Source: Cololabis saira (lineage: Eukaryota; Chordata; Actinopteri; Beloniformes; Belonidae). From it: a DNA stretch of 64,000 bases. The notes beneath the pieces were generated by a model. The model was not told where the DNA came from. It did not search any database and saw only the letters and a program-made list of their open reading frames with translations. Of this stretch, positions 1 to 18,605 are shown in pieces (position 1 is the stretch's first letter; every line of letters begins with the position of its first letter). Made by a program: the position numbers and the translations under genes. Location: NCBI RefSeq assembly GCF_033807715.1, contig NC_084599.1:12711125-12775124 (forward strand), read 5' to 3'.

Positions 1-1756
1 ACTCTTAAGTGATTTCTTATCTTCCAGTCTCAGCGACTGAGATGTTACAGTAACTTATGTGATAAAGAATGCAAATGAAGGGAGCGCAATTAAATTGCTC
101 ACACATGAACTGATAATATAACTTGAAATTGGATACACTACTACTTGGCTTTATTTTTCCTTCTCTTTAACAGCTATGTTCACCTTTGTGTAATATATGC
201 ATTCATAGACTATAGAAGTGTAAATCTTCCTGACACTGATTTAAAAAAATAAATAAATAAGAAAGAAAGAAAGAAAGAAAGAAAAAGAAAAAAGAAATTG
301 TACTTTAATGAACAGTACTCCACAGCAGTCTGGTTTACATCCACAATGAAGTAACTCATTTTTTAAACTGTATACTAGTACAGAAGTCTTGATTGGTACG
401 CAGTGTGCAACTATTAAGCCATTTTGGTAGAGCATTACAGCGATCCGGGGAAGTGAGCTCTGTCGCAGGCTTTTGCTGCAGTGGTCATTACTTTATGGGG
501 TGTAGTCTGTTGCACCCTGACATTCCCCCAAAAGTAGCAAACCAACTTCCCACATACAACTTAATTGTTCATTGTGTGATCATTAATAGTCAAAATGACC
601 CTGACTTTTTCCCTGTTACTGGATTGTCATTGTCTGTGCAGACTTCTTGATTTGCTGGTGAACATTTGGTTTTAATTCCTGCTCTCTGTTTGACTACAAT
701 GACTCAATGTTTTTTAATCATAATGTTTATAGATCAATTTTAACTGAGGTGGATTCAAACAGACAAATGCATATACGGTACACCTTTAGTACGGATATGT
801 GTGAATTTGAAAAGTGGGAGAAACCAGCAGCATGTTTGCATGTCCTCCCCCAGACTGATGACAGAGAATATCAGATAGACAAACCGATGTGTTGCGTTCC
901 CAAACAGCTCTACGTTGTATTCTTCTGTTCATGGGACATCATTTTAGAAATAATGTTTTGCAAATGTTAACCTCCTTCTTGTTTTTTCTTTCTTTTTTTT
1001 CAGGGAAATTGTTTGTCTTGGTATTTGTTCATGGAGCCCTGCTCTGATCAACGTGTGGCCTGCATCATTGCCTCCCACCAGGATCTTCCAGGTACTCCCA
1101 AAGATTTTCAGATGCCTTCAGTTGACTAGTTGATGTCTTTTTATCTCTCCCTCTTCTTTTTCTTTCTTTTCACATATTTAAATTACAAACACTTTTCACA
1201 TTTCCATCTTCACTTTCTGATATGCTAAATATGTCTCTTATTTTGTAATGACATAATTATAATCAAACTTGTGAATCATGTCCAAAGTACACATTATTTC
1301 TATTTGCTGTGGACATTTCATATAAAATACATTCTCCAAACACAAATTTTGTTAGCATCAGAAAAAAATTAAAATGTATGGACTTATTTCAGGATATACC
1401 AATAATAAAATAAAAATGTTAAAGACCAAGACATGGGTGCAGAAATCACGAGCATCATCATCAACACCAGTGTTCAGGACTTAAATAATTTATCAATTGA
1501 TCTGTTTATCTGTTATAGGCTACACCACCCCCCCTCCCCCCCAGAAATTGTAACACAGATAAAAGCTACAAGGTTTGTGTGGAGGCAGCTCTTAGGTCCC
1601 ACGGGAGCATGTGTTTGTATTACTCTGTCTCTCATTCCTAATTCTGCCCGTCAGCATCAGTTCCTCACACTTTTCACCAATTTAGAGCAGAAATGTGAAT
1701 TTGCAACTGTGTTACAGTGTAGAAGATGGAACAGTTAAGATTCAGGAGAGCAGAGC

Positions 1757-1881
1757 ATAGAATAGAATAGAATAGAATAGAATAGAATAGAATAGAATAG
1801 AATAGAAGAGAAGAGAAGAGAAGAGAAGAGAAGAGAAGAGAAGAGAAGAGAAGAGAAGAGAAGAGAAGAGAAGAGAAGAGA
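1757..1881. repeat. (AATAG)n/(AAGAG)n pentanucleotide microsatellite
   Basis: About ten AATAG units pass directly into about fifteen AAGAG units, so one base change defines two blocks. The long open reading frame on the complementary strand here is only the array read as Ser-Leu-Leu-Phe-type repeats and is not a gene. Confidence 0.95.
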
Positions 1882-2176
1882 GGGTGTGACCAGTACTCGA
1901 GTTGTAAAAAAAAATCAGGGGGGGTGGTGGATTTTATCATATGGGGACAGATAATTTATGCTGATTACAAATAATATAATATATTACAAATAATAACACT
2001 GACCAAAACACCTGCAGAAATACTGCAGGAATGACATAGCAGCAGTTAAATGCAGCCTTCTGTAAGCTTTAAATATCCACTGGGCTTACATCAAATACAT
2101 CAAAACACAACAATAAAAAACAGTTTTCTGAACTTATCAATATGACTCTGTCCTTCACAGGATAAGTAAAATAGAT

Positions 2177-2492
2177 CACTGCAGAAACTCAAAATCTTAA
2201 CAAGAATATTTGTCTTATTTCTAGTTAAAATGTCTCATTTTAGTAAAAAAAAATCTCATTACACTTAAAACAAGACTCATCACTGGAAAAAACAACAATT
2301 TTCACCTGTTTCGAGTAGATTTTCACTTGAAATAAGTAGAAAAATCTGCTAGTGGAACAAGATTTTTTTGCTTGTAATGAGAAGATAAATCTTGTCCCAC
2401 TGACAGATTTTTCTACTTATTTCAAGTGAAAATTTACTTGAAACAGGTGAAAATTGTCAAATAAGTTATTTTTCTGGTGATGACTCTAAATG
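2177..2492. mobile_element. Truncated hAT-like palindromic MITE, copy 1
   Basis: Begins CACTGCAGAAAC and contains an approximately 155-bp inverted repeat (about 2300-2455) in which TTCACCTGTTTCGAGTAGAT pairs with its complement after a short loop. It is shared with the copy at 3564-3886. The right terminus, expected to mirror the CACTGCA start, is missing. It lies within yjefn3 intron 1, about 140 bp from the donor. Family assignment to hAT-like MITEs is from general knowledge of fish repeats. Confidence 0.7.
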
Positions 2493-2634
2493 TTGAAATA
2501 GCAGTAAAACCACATTCATTGATGAAAAGACATAAGGGATGGAAAGGGGGGATGGCAGTTTTACAGGGGGGGATGATTTTCACAGTTTTTATTTCAACTC
2601 GAGTACTGGGTGTGCCAGATGTGCAGGTGCCTAC

Positions 2635-2702
2635 CTGAGGTAACGCAGCGGCTCTACGGCTTCAGCCTCCGCCTCAGCTGAGCTGTGGTTCATCTTCTCC
2701 AT
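2635..2702 (-). CDS. yjefn3: First coding exon of a probable yjefn3 (AIBP-like) gene, partial
   Basis: Minus-strand ATG followed by 22 open codons and a CAG|GTAGGC donor, leaving phase 2 (AG). The peptide reads M-E-K-M-N-H-S-S ... E-P-L-R-Y-L. From memory, fish Yjefn3 proteins begin MNHSS and carry EPLRYLS shortly after, and the split AG plus a following base would give that Ser. The second ATG at 2693, giving MNHSS directly, may be the true start. YjeF_N-domain proteins related to APOA1-binding protein promote cholesterol efflux; zebrafish Yjefn3/Aibp2 acts from endothelium. The catalytic-fold exons lie off the left edge. Identity also rests on synteny: human YJEFN3 lies just beyond GATAD2A in the same orientation. 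The exon is short, so a different gene is possible. Confidence 0.7.
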
Positions 2703-2975
2703 CTGCTTTCACCCACAACAACTCGGCAAACACAAGAAAGGATGAGCTGTCTCTCCCAAAGAAACCACTTCCGTTCCTTCTCCCTGACACACTGATTCAA
2801 TAAACACGCTGTCCTCTTTGCCTGAGGATAGACTGAAAATCTATATGGGCTCCTGTTCGCTGGCTCTCGTCTCCGCTGCTCTTGATTGGCTCGGATGCTG
2901 GAAGGTAATAATTACTGGCTCTGAATCTTCCCTCTATCTACCTCTCTCTCCTCGCCGTCGCTCGTTCCCGGCTCA

Positions 2976-3118
2976 AGCCGAAATTATGGTTGCGCGTTAA
3001 ATCAACGCAGAGCCTACGCCGTAAGGTTACGGCGTAGGGTACGCGGCGACGCGCACCGTACGGTGTGCGTCGCCGCGTACCCTACGCCGTAGGCTCTGCG
3101 CGGAACCATAAATCAGCC
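2976..3118. mobile_element. Palindromic MITE, 'TTATGGTTCCGCGTTA' family, copy 1
   Basis: Nearly perfect inverted repeat of about 140 bp. The arms carry GCAGAGCCTACGCCGTA and its complement, the termini are ATTATGG/CCATAAAT, and the centre is a GC-rich CGCACCGTACGGTGTGCG. It sits about 275 bp upstream of the yjefn3 start codon. Four related copies occur at 32998, 36639, 53518 and 56836. Confidence 0.85.
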
Positions 3119-3338
3119 TTCACTCTCTGATAAAACCGGCTGGATCGGTGCATCAGCTGCTCTCACCAGAAAATCCAGCCAATTAAGGACCAGGAGGCAC
3201 GCTGCTCTGCACCTGATTGGCTCGCGATGCCACAAGCATCGCAGTTCAGTCATCTCGGGTGAAATGCCCTAAATCAGCCCCCGCAATTACCGCATGTAAA
3301 AACACAAACACATACTTGTGCATATGTGCTGCTTGGTG

Positions 3339-4050
3339 CAGGGGCGAAAATCCCGTTTCATAGTTGGGGGGGACAATAAACAGTAACATTTTAGAGAATA
3401 AATCCAGGGGGGGACAAGGAATAAAAGTTTTAGCCTTCCTTTAATACAGCATTTTGACATTTTCATCTCTATCTCGCAAACAGGCAGAAGACCTTTCTTA
3501 GAGTAATACAGAACAATGGTATTAGGTGGAAGGTGGCAATAATACAGCACATCTGACATAATACACTGCAAAAACCCACAATCTTAACAAGAATATTTGT
3601 CTTATTTCTAGTTAAAATGAAAAAAAAAATCTCATTACACTTAAAACAAGACTAATCACTGGAATAAAACAACAATTTTCACTTGTTTCAAGTAGATTTT
3701 CACTTAAAATAAGTAGAAAAATCTGCCAGTGGAACAAGATTGTTTTGCTTATAAGATAAATCTTGTCGCACTGGCAGATTTTTCTAATTATTTCAAGTGA
3801 AAATTTACTTGAAACAGGTGAAAATGGTCAAATAACAAGTTTTTTTTCTGGTGATGACTCTTGTTTTAAGTGTAATGAGATTTTACTGTTTATTATTATT
3901 CGGCCACAAATTTTCATTTTGGTGCATCACAACTAAATACTACTGCATTGTTCCAAAATGATTAATTCTGTCTCAAATTATTCTAGGGGGGGACAGCTTT
4001 ACTAATGGGGGGGACTTGTCCCCCCTGTCCCCCCCGGGGTTTCGCCCCTG
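3339..4050. mobile_element. hAT-like non-autonomous element with 8-bp target duplication
   Basis: Termini are CAGGGGCGAAA and its exact complement TTTCGCCCCTG. The element is flanked on both sides by the 8-bp duplication GCTTGGTG (3331-3338 and 4051-4058), the length typical of hAT insertion. Subterminal G runs and C runs (GGGGGGGAC / GTCCCCCC) extend the symmetry. It encodes no transposase and carries a second hairpin element inside it (3564-3886). Confidence 0.85.
3564..3886. mobile_element. Truncated hAT-like palindromic MITE, copy 2 (nested)
   Basis: Begins CACTGCAAAAAC and shares with the 2177-2492 copy the run CAATCTTAACAAGAATATTT (one base differs) and the same internal hairpin. Its right end stops after AAGTGTAATGAGATTTTA. 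It lies inside the 3339-4050 element, so it either inserted into that element or became part of it. Confidence 0.7.
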
Positions 4051-6046
4051 GCTTGGTGGCAAAAGCGTTCCTTGATGTAGAATCTGGAGGAAGCACCAGA
4101 GTAAGGAAGCATGACCCCAAAAGGATGAAACAAACTTGATTTATTGATACAAATACCTTTTTTTTTTTTTTTTTTAAATAGGAAAGAGATACCACTTTAT
4201 CATGAAGAGAACCTGCAGCTGCCCAGTGGGCTTCTAAGTGGGTCGTGGCAAAACCCAACATGCATTCATTCTCTCTTTTGTTTTTAACAGGTCCTTCCTT
4301 CCTTCTAAAGTTTGCTCTGTAATTTCACTGCTTGCAGCTCAACTAACACTATTAAGTCTGTAAACCAGTATTCAAGCAGGTAATTAACTCCCAGTCTGAG
4401 CAAGTGCGCACATCAGATTAAGCTCCTGCAAGAACAGGGCTTTTCTGCACCAAGAATGCTGCTGGGCTGTCCTGCACATTTGTCCCACCGGTACATTTTC
4501 ACAGAAAAAGGGAGGGTGAAAAGCAGTCAAGTTAACTAGTAGTGCTTGAAATGTTAAAAACCCTCTAGTATTATACCATTTCTGTATGAAAATAATCAAG
4601 CAATTTAAAATATTGTTGGCACAAACCATAATTTGATTATAACAAATGACATAAGAATAATATAATGGTCATTAATTCCTCGGTGATGATAAACTAATAC
4701 TTAAAACATAAGTGGCAAAAAGAAACTCAACAAAATTGTTTGAGCCCTGGGATGTTGGTGACCTGCAAGGATTTAAATCAGGATTTTGATCTTAACATTT
4801 CAAACAAGTATTGTTGTTTTTTTTAATCCTCTTTTGTAGATTAATTTGCACGTGTCAGTTGTTCTCTTGCAATGTAATCCCCTGACTGTCAAGATTCAGT
4901 TCACGGACAGAGGATCAGATGTTTTCTCTTGAATTCATTGATTCATTAAGCCTCTCAGGTCTAGATGCATGTACACAGACCATAATACTTCCACCTTCCT
5001 CCAAATGTAAAACTTTACAGTTTTCTCCATATGTTTAGTCGCTCTTACTGTTGCTGGAATCCAGACTCTAGAGATAGTTTTTGTAACCTAAATGTCAATG
5101 ATGAGTATTTCTTTCTATGAGGTACATAGGAATCTGTTTCATGAACGTTATTTAAATAAAACCCACTCATATGTAATTATAATCTTACTAACTGAAAACA
5201 TCCATCTCTAACTTCAGTACTAAATTAATAGTAGGTTAACATGATGACATATTTAAGACAGGACTTTGTTCTGCAAGGGTTGTACAAATACTGCTTTGTT
5301 TTCTTTGTGTACTGTGAGAGCATGTAAGAGTGATGTCACTCATAGGTTTCTGAATGATACTTAAACCACTTTTATTACCCGACCTTGGTTGATCCAACCA
5401 AACAAGTCTGGCAATCATATTGAATATGCCTAACTGACTTGAGTTCCCTATGCCATTTATTTTTTAAGCTTTGGTAAGCTCATGTTCACCTGTTATGTTA
5501 ATGTTACCTTACTTACAGTCTGAGTGAATCTATGTCATATATCAGCTGCCGTTTCAGCAGCAACATTTGAAATGAAGATTCGCAGAGGCCAAATGAGGAC
5601 AGCTGGAGCGCCGGCCGAGCTCAACCAGAGCTACTGAGGCCATCTGTGGCCTGGTCTCTGCCTGGTTAGGTAGCTGAAGCAGAGCAGTAGCTGGACTGAA
5701 ACCACGGCCGGACCGTTCCAGGCTGGCTATGAAGGAGAAGGTGATGAAGGGGGCATGCTCAGAGCAGAATATCAAAGCAGCTCATCCCTCATCTACAGAC
5801 CAGCCCATCACCAGCAGCTACACCCAGTACAGCTGCTGGCTACAGTTTATTTTTATTACATTAAAACTTCATTTCTCAGATGTCAGCTTCACTAAAAATG
5901 TAAAAAACCAAGTAGCTAAAGTGATGATGGCTAATCATTCAACCATTGACAACAATGCAACTGTCACTCCAAAACACCCCTATGCATAAATCTGTGCCTT
6001 TACATCATTTTAGGAGATGTGGTAAATAAAACTTCACCCTCTTACA

Positions 6047-6196
6047 GTTGTCAAAAAAGCTTTTAGTTTCTCTGCACCCTCTGCGTGGAATACCCTCCAA
6101 CATGAACTGAAAATGCTTGAACTTGTTTCTTTTGAAGCCTTTCGCTCACTTCTTAAAAACCGACGAGAATCCTTTCGGCAGTGCCTGTGTTTTTAA
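6047..6196 (+). pseudogene. LINE reverse-transcriptase ORF C-terminal remnant
   Basis: 49 open codons ending in TAA and reading KKAFSFSAPSAWNTLQHELK, then a phenylalanine/leucine-rich F-R-S-L-L-K tail. The pattern of small-residue-A-P-x-x-W-N followed by FxxxLK is the usual end of fish LINE ORF2 proteins. There is no upstream RT domain, so this is a 5'-truncated copy. Confidence 0.7.
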
Positions 6197-6450
6197 ACTA
6201 CATGTGACTGTGTTCTTAAATTTTAAATTATTTCTGAAGTTGTTTTTTACATATTATTGAAGTCACCACTATTGCATTTTATTCGCTAACAGTTTCCACT
6301 TTCATTTTTAATGTTTATTACGTGATTGCTGTTATTTGTGTGTGGACGTGTGCTGCTGCCTTCCTTGGCCAGGTCACCCTTGGAAAAGAGGTCTTGACCT
6401 CAATGGGTTTTATCTGGTTAAATAAAGGTGAAATAAAAAAAATAAAAGTA
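6197..6450 (+). repeat. LINE 3' UTR and A-rich tail
   Basis: Contains TTGGCCAGGTCACCCTTGGA, then GGTTAAATAAAGGTGAAATA and an A-rich end. The same 3' motif occurs downstream of the LINE at 39.9-40.7 kb, so the two copies belong to related families. Confidence 0.65.
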
Positions 6451-7317
6451 ATTGATGTGAATCTGGCGTAGGACACCAAACCTGTACCAGGCTGCAAATA
6501 TATTTATTTCAGCTGCAAAGCCAAACATTTTATTATGGTCACTAGGAACTGACTTGGTTTTGGGGCCAGCCCCCAGGGGTCAGTTGAGATAGTGCATATT
6601 TCTGTATGACAAGTTTAGCCAGCTGGGTCTGTGAATGACCCTGATACTGAACAATGGGGCATTTTCTCACCTCTGTTCCACTTTGGGAGATATTAGCAAA
6701 AGGTGAGACAAAGAAGCGGCGTTACTCCCATCACTTAGATGATGCTGAGATGCAGCCATGCAGTGTGCAATCGCACACTCATGCAACCCCATTTTCACCG
6801 TTTGGTCAGTACGATTTTTTTTGGGGGGGGCAAAGTGGTTGCTTAACAGGGACAGGTTTTTTTGCAATGATATATCACCTCTGTATGAAATGAGCTTACA
6901 ACAGGTTTTATAGATCATTTTCTTCTGTTAAAGAAAAGAAAAATTATTCCAGTTCTATTAAACTTCTTTAAGACTTCAAAAGAAATGCTGATGTTTTTGG
7001 GCAGATTTACCAGTTAAATTTTATTGTTCAAATACATTTAGCCACAGCTAAAATTATATGAAGAAAAAGCTTGCGGACAGCAGCAGATACATTCCAAGTC
7101 TAAGCAAATACTGAGAAAAGTTGATCCATAATGTAAAAAGGACAAAAGTGTTCCAATTTCAAAAGCCAAAAAGTATAAACTCTAAACTCCACTTTACCAC
7201 CATAAAACATGTCAGGAAGTGCGTCCTAAAATCATGTCCGAGTAAAGAGCTCTGCTGCCATCTAGTGTCTGTAGAAAACAATTGCAGGCAACTATTATTA
7301 TTGTTGTATTCTTGCTC

Positions 7318-7386
7318 TGTCAGGCGACCTTGAGTATCTTGAAAGGCGCCATACAAATAAAATGTATTATTATTATTATTATTATA
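7318..7386 (+). repeat. LINE/SINE-type 3' tail with (TTA)n
   Basis: GACCTTGAGTATCTTGAAAG followed by GCGCCATACAAATAAAATG and a (TTA)n run, a tail form common on fish retroelements. No body of the element is recognisable upstream. Confidence 0.5.
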
Positions 7387-7565
7387 TTTACATCTTATAT
7401 GGGAAAACGCGTTTTGTTTGTTTGTTTTTGTGTTGCTAAAGGCTGAGGTGAACAAAATATAAAACTAGAATAACAGTGGATTAATCTTGATGCCACACAC
7501 CTAGGTGAATGCATTATATTATTTTTATTATGATTCACCCAAAAAGGCAGACCAAGTGTTTTTAC

Positions 7566-7567
<2 letters not shown>

Positions 7568-7605
<38 letters not shown>

Positions 7606-7623
7606 TGTGTGTGTGTGTGTGTG
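7568..7623. repeat. (GT)n microsatellite interrupted by GAGAGAGA
   Basis: Two GT runs separated by a short GA run, intergenic. Confidence 0.9.
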
Positions 7624-9274
7624 TTTTTTTACCCACAGTATGTAAAAGTCCCACAACACACATCTTGCTGGACTTCTATAATGCATTAAAACTTTTAACA
7701 TAGACAAACCAACCATGAGAGTGGGGTTAAAATTAGTTTTATTATTTGATAGAGCAGGAAAAAAAAAGTCCCAAAAAAAAATTGTTTTTCATACATTGTT
7801 TTCCATTTGAACTGCACTGCATGTATAGCAGCACGATGACCCCAAACAAGAGGAATGGTGATATTGTTGCCCAGCAGCAGCAGCAGGCAGTAGTCAGGAC
7901 AGCACAGGGTTATACACTTAGCAGGGCTCATTCCAGATTGCTTATTTTTACTTCCATAAGACATGGGCCGCTACTTTTGCCAGTTAGGAATGTACTGCAG
8001 CCTGGAATATTTCCCGATGCGACATCGATACAGAAAAATGAAATTATCAAGCATTTTAATTTAAATTTTTGTATGCTTGCATTTCTTTCAGTAATTTAAA
8101 TACTGTATGGATGCAGCACCCTGAATGAAACCCTGGTGTGCAGTGACGACACTCCAACACAAAGGGTTATGCTTCAACGTATGCCCATTTACCTAATGCA
8201 GTGTGCCGGTGTAATTGAGGCACCTGAGAGAGAGAGATGGGAGGGCAGGACTCGGAGATGACATCACAGATGCACTGACATCTAGAGTGAGGTGATGGGC
8301 CGGCAACGTGCCACATGTATGGTCAGCAGTGACATAATGCTATTCCAATGTGAGAATGTTTAACCAAAATAGTAAGATATAAGATATTGGTGGAAAAGGG
8401 AAAAAAATTGTGCTAGGGTGGTCAGCCAGATGTCTGGATTTTTTTTTTTTAAAACAACCTACACATTATTTATCAAGCAAATTGAACACTATCGTCACTA
8501 ATTCAAGATGGACATTTTCCAAAAAGGTCACATAAAACGCAGAAGACTTTGCTGAGGGGTACACCTGATGTAACTGGACCACCCCAGAGACTGGAGTAAA
8601 AGACGAAGACAAAAATCGTTAAGTAACTCAAGTCTATGAGCAATGGCGACCTGCTGTTTAACGTGGGACACTTTGTACTGCTGTAGCTTATCCTGTGCTG
8701 CTGCAACCTGATAAAAAATGCACTATAGCTCAAGTGAAAGGCAGAGTTAGCTCAACTGAATGACCTGAACGAAATCACACACACCTTAAAGTCAAAGACT
8801 AAGGTGTTTTTGTCATTTGTTGCTATAGGGCTTTTGTTTTTTTTTTCTGTTGCATAACTACATTCTGAAAGCTGTCCAGCTTCTCTCAAACCAATTCTAG
8901 GTTGTCTGGGAGCCACTTGACACATAAGAGAACAAATCTTAACTTGTTATCCATTCAAACACAGGGCGGGTATAAGCATATGTCTTTACTAACCCTATAA
9001 ATAAATTCAGACAGTTTTGTCTATAGAAGAAAAAAAAAAATGCACCACAACCTATGACTAAAAGCAAAATGATGTCAAAAATTTGACATTTTGTACACCC
9101 ACTCAGATCAGCATGAATTCATGTTTATATTCAGAGAGGGTTCAAATAAACTAGAAACCTTCTAGCAGAAGGGACTCCATTTGGGCTCCACTAGTTCTTT
9201 GGAAGGTTTATTTTACAGTATTCATTAAGAATAGTCCTCCACACATATGCTCCATCTTTTTTTTTTTTACATAA

Positions 9275-10209
9275 GTCAGTGAAACCTCAATCTTTATTTT
9301 TCCTCTTCATCTTAGCACAAACAAAGTATTTAAAAGTAGGCCACAACATGGAACCCAGCAGATGTAAAACCACCTCAACAGTAACATTAGCCTGTAAATT
9401 CAGACCTCGACAAGAGGCCACTTCCAAAGTGTCAGGGAGCACAATATTCCAAACACAGTTTATGACTTACATACGAAAAGACAAAATCTTAGCATTCAGC
9501 CATACAAAATAAAAAAAGAAAAAAAAAATCCAACACACATCATCTTCTCTACTACACACGCTGTAGAGGTTGGAGAGAAGAGGCAGTCTGTGTGCAGATA
9601 AAGATCCTTTTTTGTTATTATTTTTTACAGTCCTTTTATAATCTTATTCATTTTTGCAAAGCTGAAGCAGTTATTTTATGGATGGTCCTCAAAGCTCAAC
9701 AATCCCTGTGATGAGGTCCTCGGTTTAGTTCAGTTCAGTTAAGCCGCCACACAGGCTTGAGTCTGACTGGCTCAGACTGGAGAGGGCAGGACGTAAGGCG
9801 AAGATCTTATTGGATACAATAGTGATTATTACTTAGCCCTGCCTAATCCAGAGGCAGGGGAACTCAAGCATTTTTGTGGCAACTTCCTCTTGGTGCAAAT
9901 GGGAGGTTTGAGCAATAAACGGAGGAAAGAGAGGCAACATCGCTGGAGAAGCTAGTGAATCTGAACTCACCCATGTTAAACTCCAATCCTCACAAAAAGG
10001 TACCCAAAATCTATAAAGGAAAAAGGTAGCATAAGAAGGTGGCAAAGAGGAGCAAGACCACCTCTAGCCAACAAGAAGAAAATGCTTATTCTCCACAGCG
10101 GCCGTGAGGGCCAAAGGCAGAGTCCATAGAAAACGTTAGAATGATAATGACAATGGTTGTTATTGATATTAAGCTAATAGTAATTGTGTCAGTAGGGAAA
10201 AAGATTGCA
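9275..10209 (-). other. GATAD2A 3' UTR (inferred)
   Basis: Sequence between the stop codon and the candidate poly(A) signal at 9293. Extent is inferred only. Plus-strand open frames here (for example 9279-9512) show no recognisable product. Confidence 0.5.
9293..9298 (-). terminator. Candidate GATAD2A polyadenylation signal
   Basis: Minus-strand AATAAA about 0.9 kb past the GATAD2A stop codon. Cleavage would fall near 9275. Chosen as a plausible end of the 3' UTR; other A-rich hexamers exist and no transcript evidence is available. Confidence 0.45.
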
Positions 10210-16794
<6,585 letters not shown>

Positions 16795-18420
16795 GGCTGC
16801 TCTCACCCTGGAGATGGAGAACAAACTCTTAGAAAAATAATAATAATCTAAATGCATGTACTCGACAAAGAAACAAGCAAACAAGGTTTGACTGCAAAAT
16901 AACAAAGCTTTCAAGAGTTGAGAGCTGGGTAGAGGTTATCTCAACACAGTTAATTCATCCTTCAACAACACATACAATAACATGTTACATGAAATGTGGT
17001 GTTATACATCCTTAGTGCGAAGCACAGATTCAGGTGAGGATTTTACAAAACATGAGGAAATACAGGAGACAATACATGTCCAGCTACAAAGAAGGAGTCC
17101 TTGGGCAAGGATATTTTTTTGTTGTTTTTTTTTTTTCCCCATTGAAGAACGTTTGTGCAATGAGTGAACTCTCTAGATGTTTTGATTTGATGAAGCACAA
17201 ATACTTAATAAATAAATATACAAAACACTCCATATGATGAGACTGAACACATTAAAGATATACCAGCTTAGCGAGGATTATGTTGATAGTAACAATGAGC
17301 TGATTTTACAAAAACAATGATTTCTTTATTTATTATTGAGTAATCTTATTGAGTAATGTCAAAACTACTGCTCTCCTCTCTACCACAAAGTTATATGAGC
17401 AGGCAGTTTGTACATCCTAGTTTGGCATTGGATGTTGTTGTCCATGTTGGGATTTAGTGCTATACATTTTTTCCCCTAGATTCTGGCAATAAGGGTTTTA
17501 TATACAAGAGTCACTTTTAAAAACAAAAGAATTTTATTTTAAACTTGTTAACATTTAATAATTTTGACCGACTCAGCTATTAACTAAAAAACCTGCAGCA
17601 GATCTATATTTATATGTGGACAACCATGGATATGCTGTGCCACTGCCTGAACCCCAAAAAGCTCAGCCAAGGCTCACTAAAATAACGGCAGAGTATGAGA
17701 GATGCATTTATTGCTCTGAGAAAAACCTGTCATCTACATGAAAAAGTAGTGCAGAACACTGTGCAACATTCATCCAACAACAACAATATAGGCCATGTAC
17801 TCATGATGGAACATTTAAATACACACCTGAATTGATATTTGATGTAAAAATATATCACCTTTATAAACAGTTTTTCTAAGGGTGAGTACATCATCACAGC
17901 TCATGACCGCATCGTCAAAAATTTATGAGAGGCAAATTACTGTCCTGAAAAACCAGTTCCAACTGGCCTGAGATGGAGAGAAGGGGAAGGTTTAACCCGT
18001 GGAGAAAGAGTGGCAAGAAGGGAGGGAGAGGGAACACGTCAAAAGCACAAACCACACATGAAACAAGGCAGGAGTGGAAAAAAAGAAAAAAAAGTTGTCT
18101 TTAGACATTCCAAAACACAGCTAGCAAACACAACTCACTGACATGACTTACTTCTGTAGCACTCAACACAACATAAAGTAATATCCAGTTACTGTTCAAA
18201 AAAAGCCTTTCAGCATTGTTGGTCTTAGTAAACATCTGGAAATGTTTTGTCTGCTGTTCACCACAACCTCAGAGTGAAAGACCACAGTTCACCAAATAAA
18301 TATAATGAATAGAAAAACCTGCAATGAGTCACTCGTCTGTAAACACTTGTGTAAAGATCTATGTAAAGAAAATGATCTCTTGCATATAATGTTTTCAACA
18401 ACATTTTCTGTGTAGCAAAG

Positions 18421-18605
18421 CAACTTCTGTCGGTTTCTCCCTTTAGGGGTCACCACAGTAGATCATTGTGTCCTGCATGTTCATTTTAAATTGGATGCCC
18501 TTCCTGACATTTATTCAGGCTTAGTACCATCACTTTGAGGATTCTGGCTCATGACCCATTAATGGGTGGATTTTAAGCAGTGGGAGCAATGTGGGGTTCA
18601 GTGTC
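18421..18605 (+). repeat. Dispersed SINE/LINE-type repeat fragment
   Basis: CTTTAGGGGTCACCACAGTA followed by GGATGCCCTTCCTGAC, a module common in fish short retroelements. A second fragment with GGGGTCGCTAGACCAGATAA and GGATGTCCTTCCGGAC lies at 44040-44160. Confidence 0.45.

Larger units (their letters stand above)
1..2634. other. Probable intron 1 of yjefn3 with repeats
   Basis: No exon of the YjeF_N domain was recognised on the minus strand. The stretch holds a (GAAA)n-like purine run near 262-296, a pentanucleotide array at 1757-1881, a truncated hairpin-forming element at 2177-2492, and a plus-strand exon-like segment at 1005-1091 treated under findings. The remainder is AT-rich sequence with no recognisable content. 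Confidence 0.5.
3119..9274. other. Intergenic region between yjefn3 and GATAD2A
   Basis: Contains the nested hAT-like element (3339-4050), a LINE C-terminal remnant (6047-6450), a LINE/SINE tail (7318-7386) and a (GT)n array (7568-7623). I looked for NDUFA13 and TSSK6, which lie between the orthologous human genes, and saw no plausible exons. The segment 5550-5840 is GC-richer than its surroundings, but I could not assign it. Confidence 0.5.

Noticed and set aside
5554..5775. GC-richer block with a 73-codon minus-strand frame
   Set aside because: No recognisable protein. The composition shift alone does not support a gene.
3119..9274. Possible NDUFA13 or TSSK6 exons
   Set aside because: Expected from human gene order, but no frame resembled either protein.
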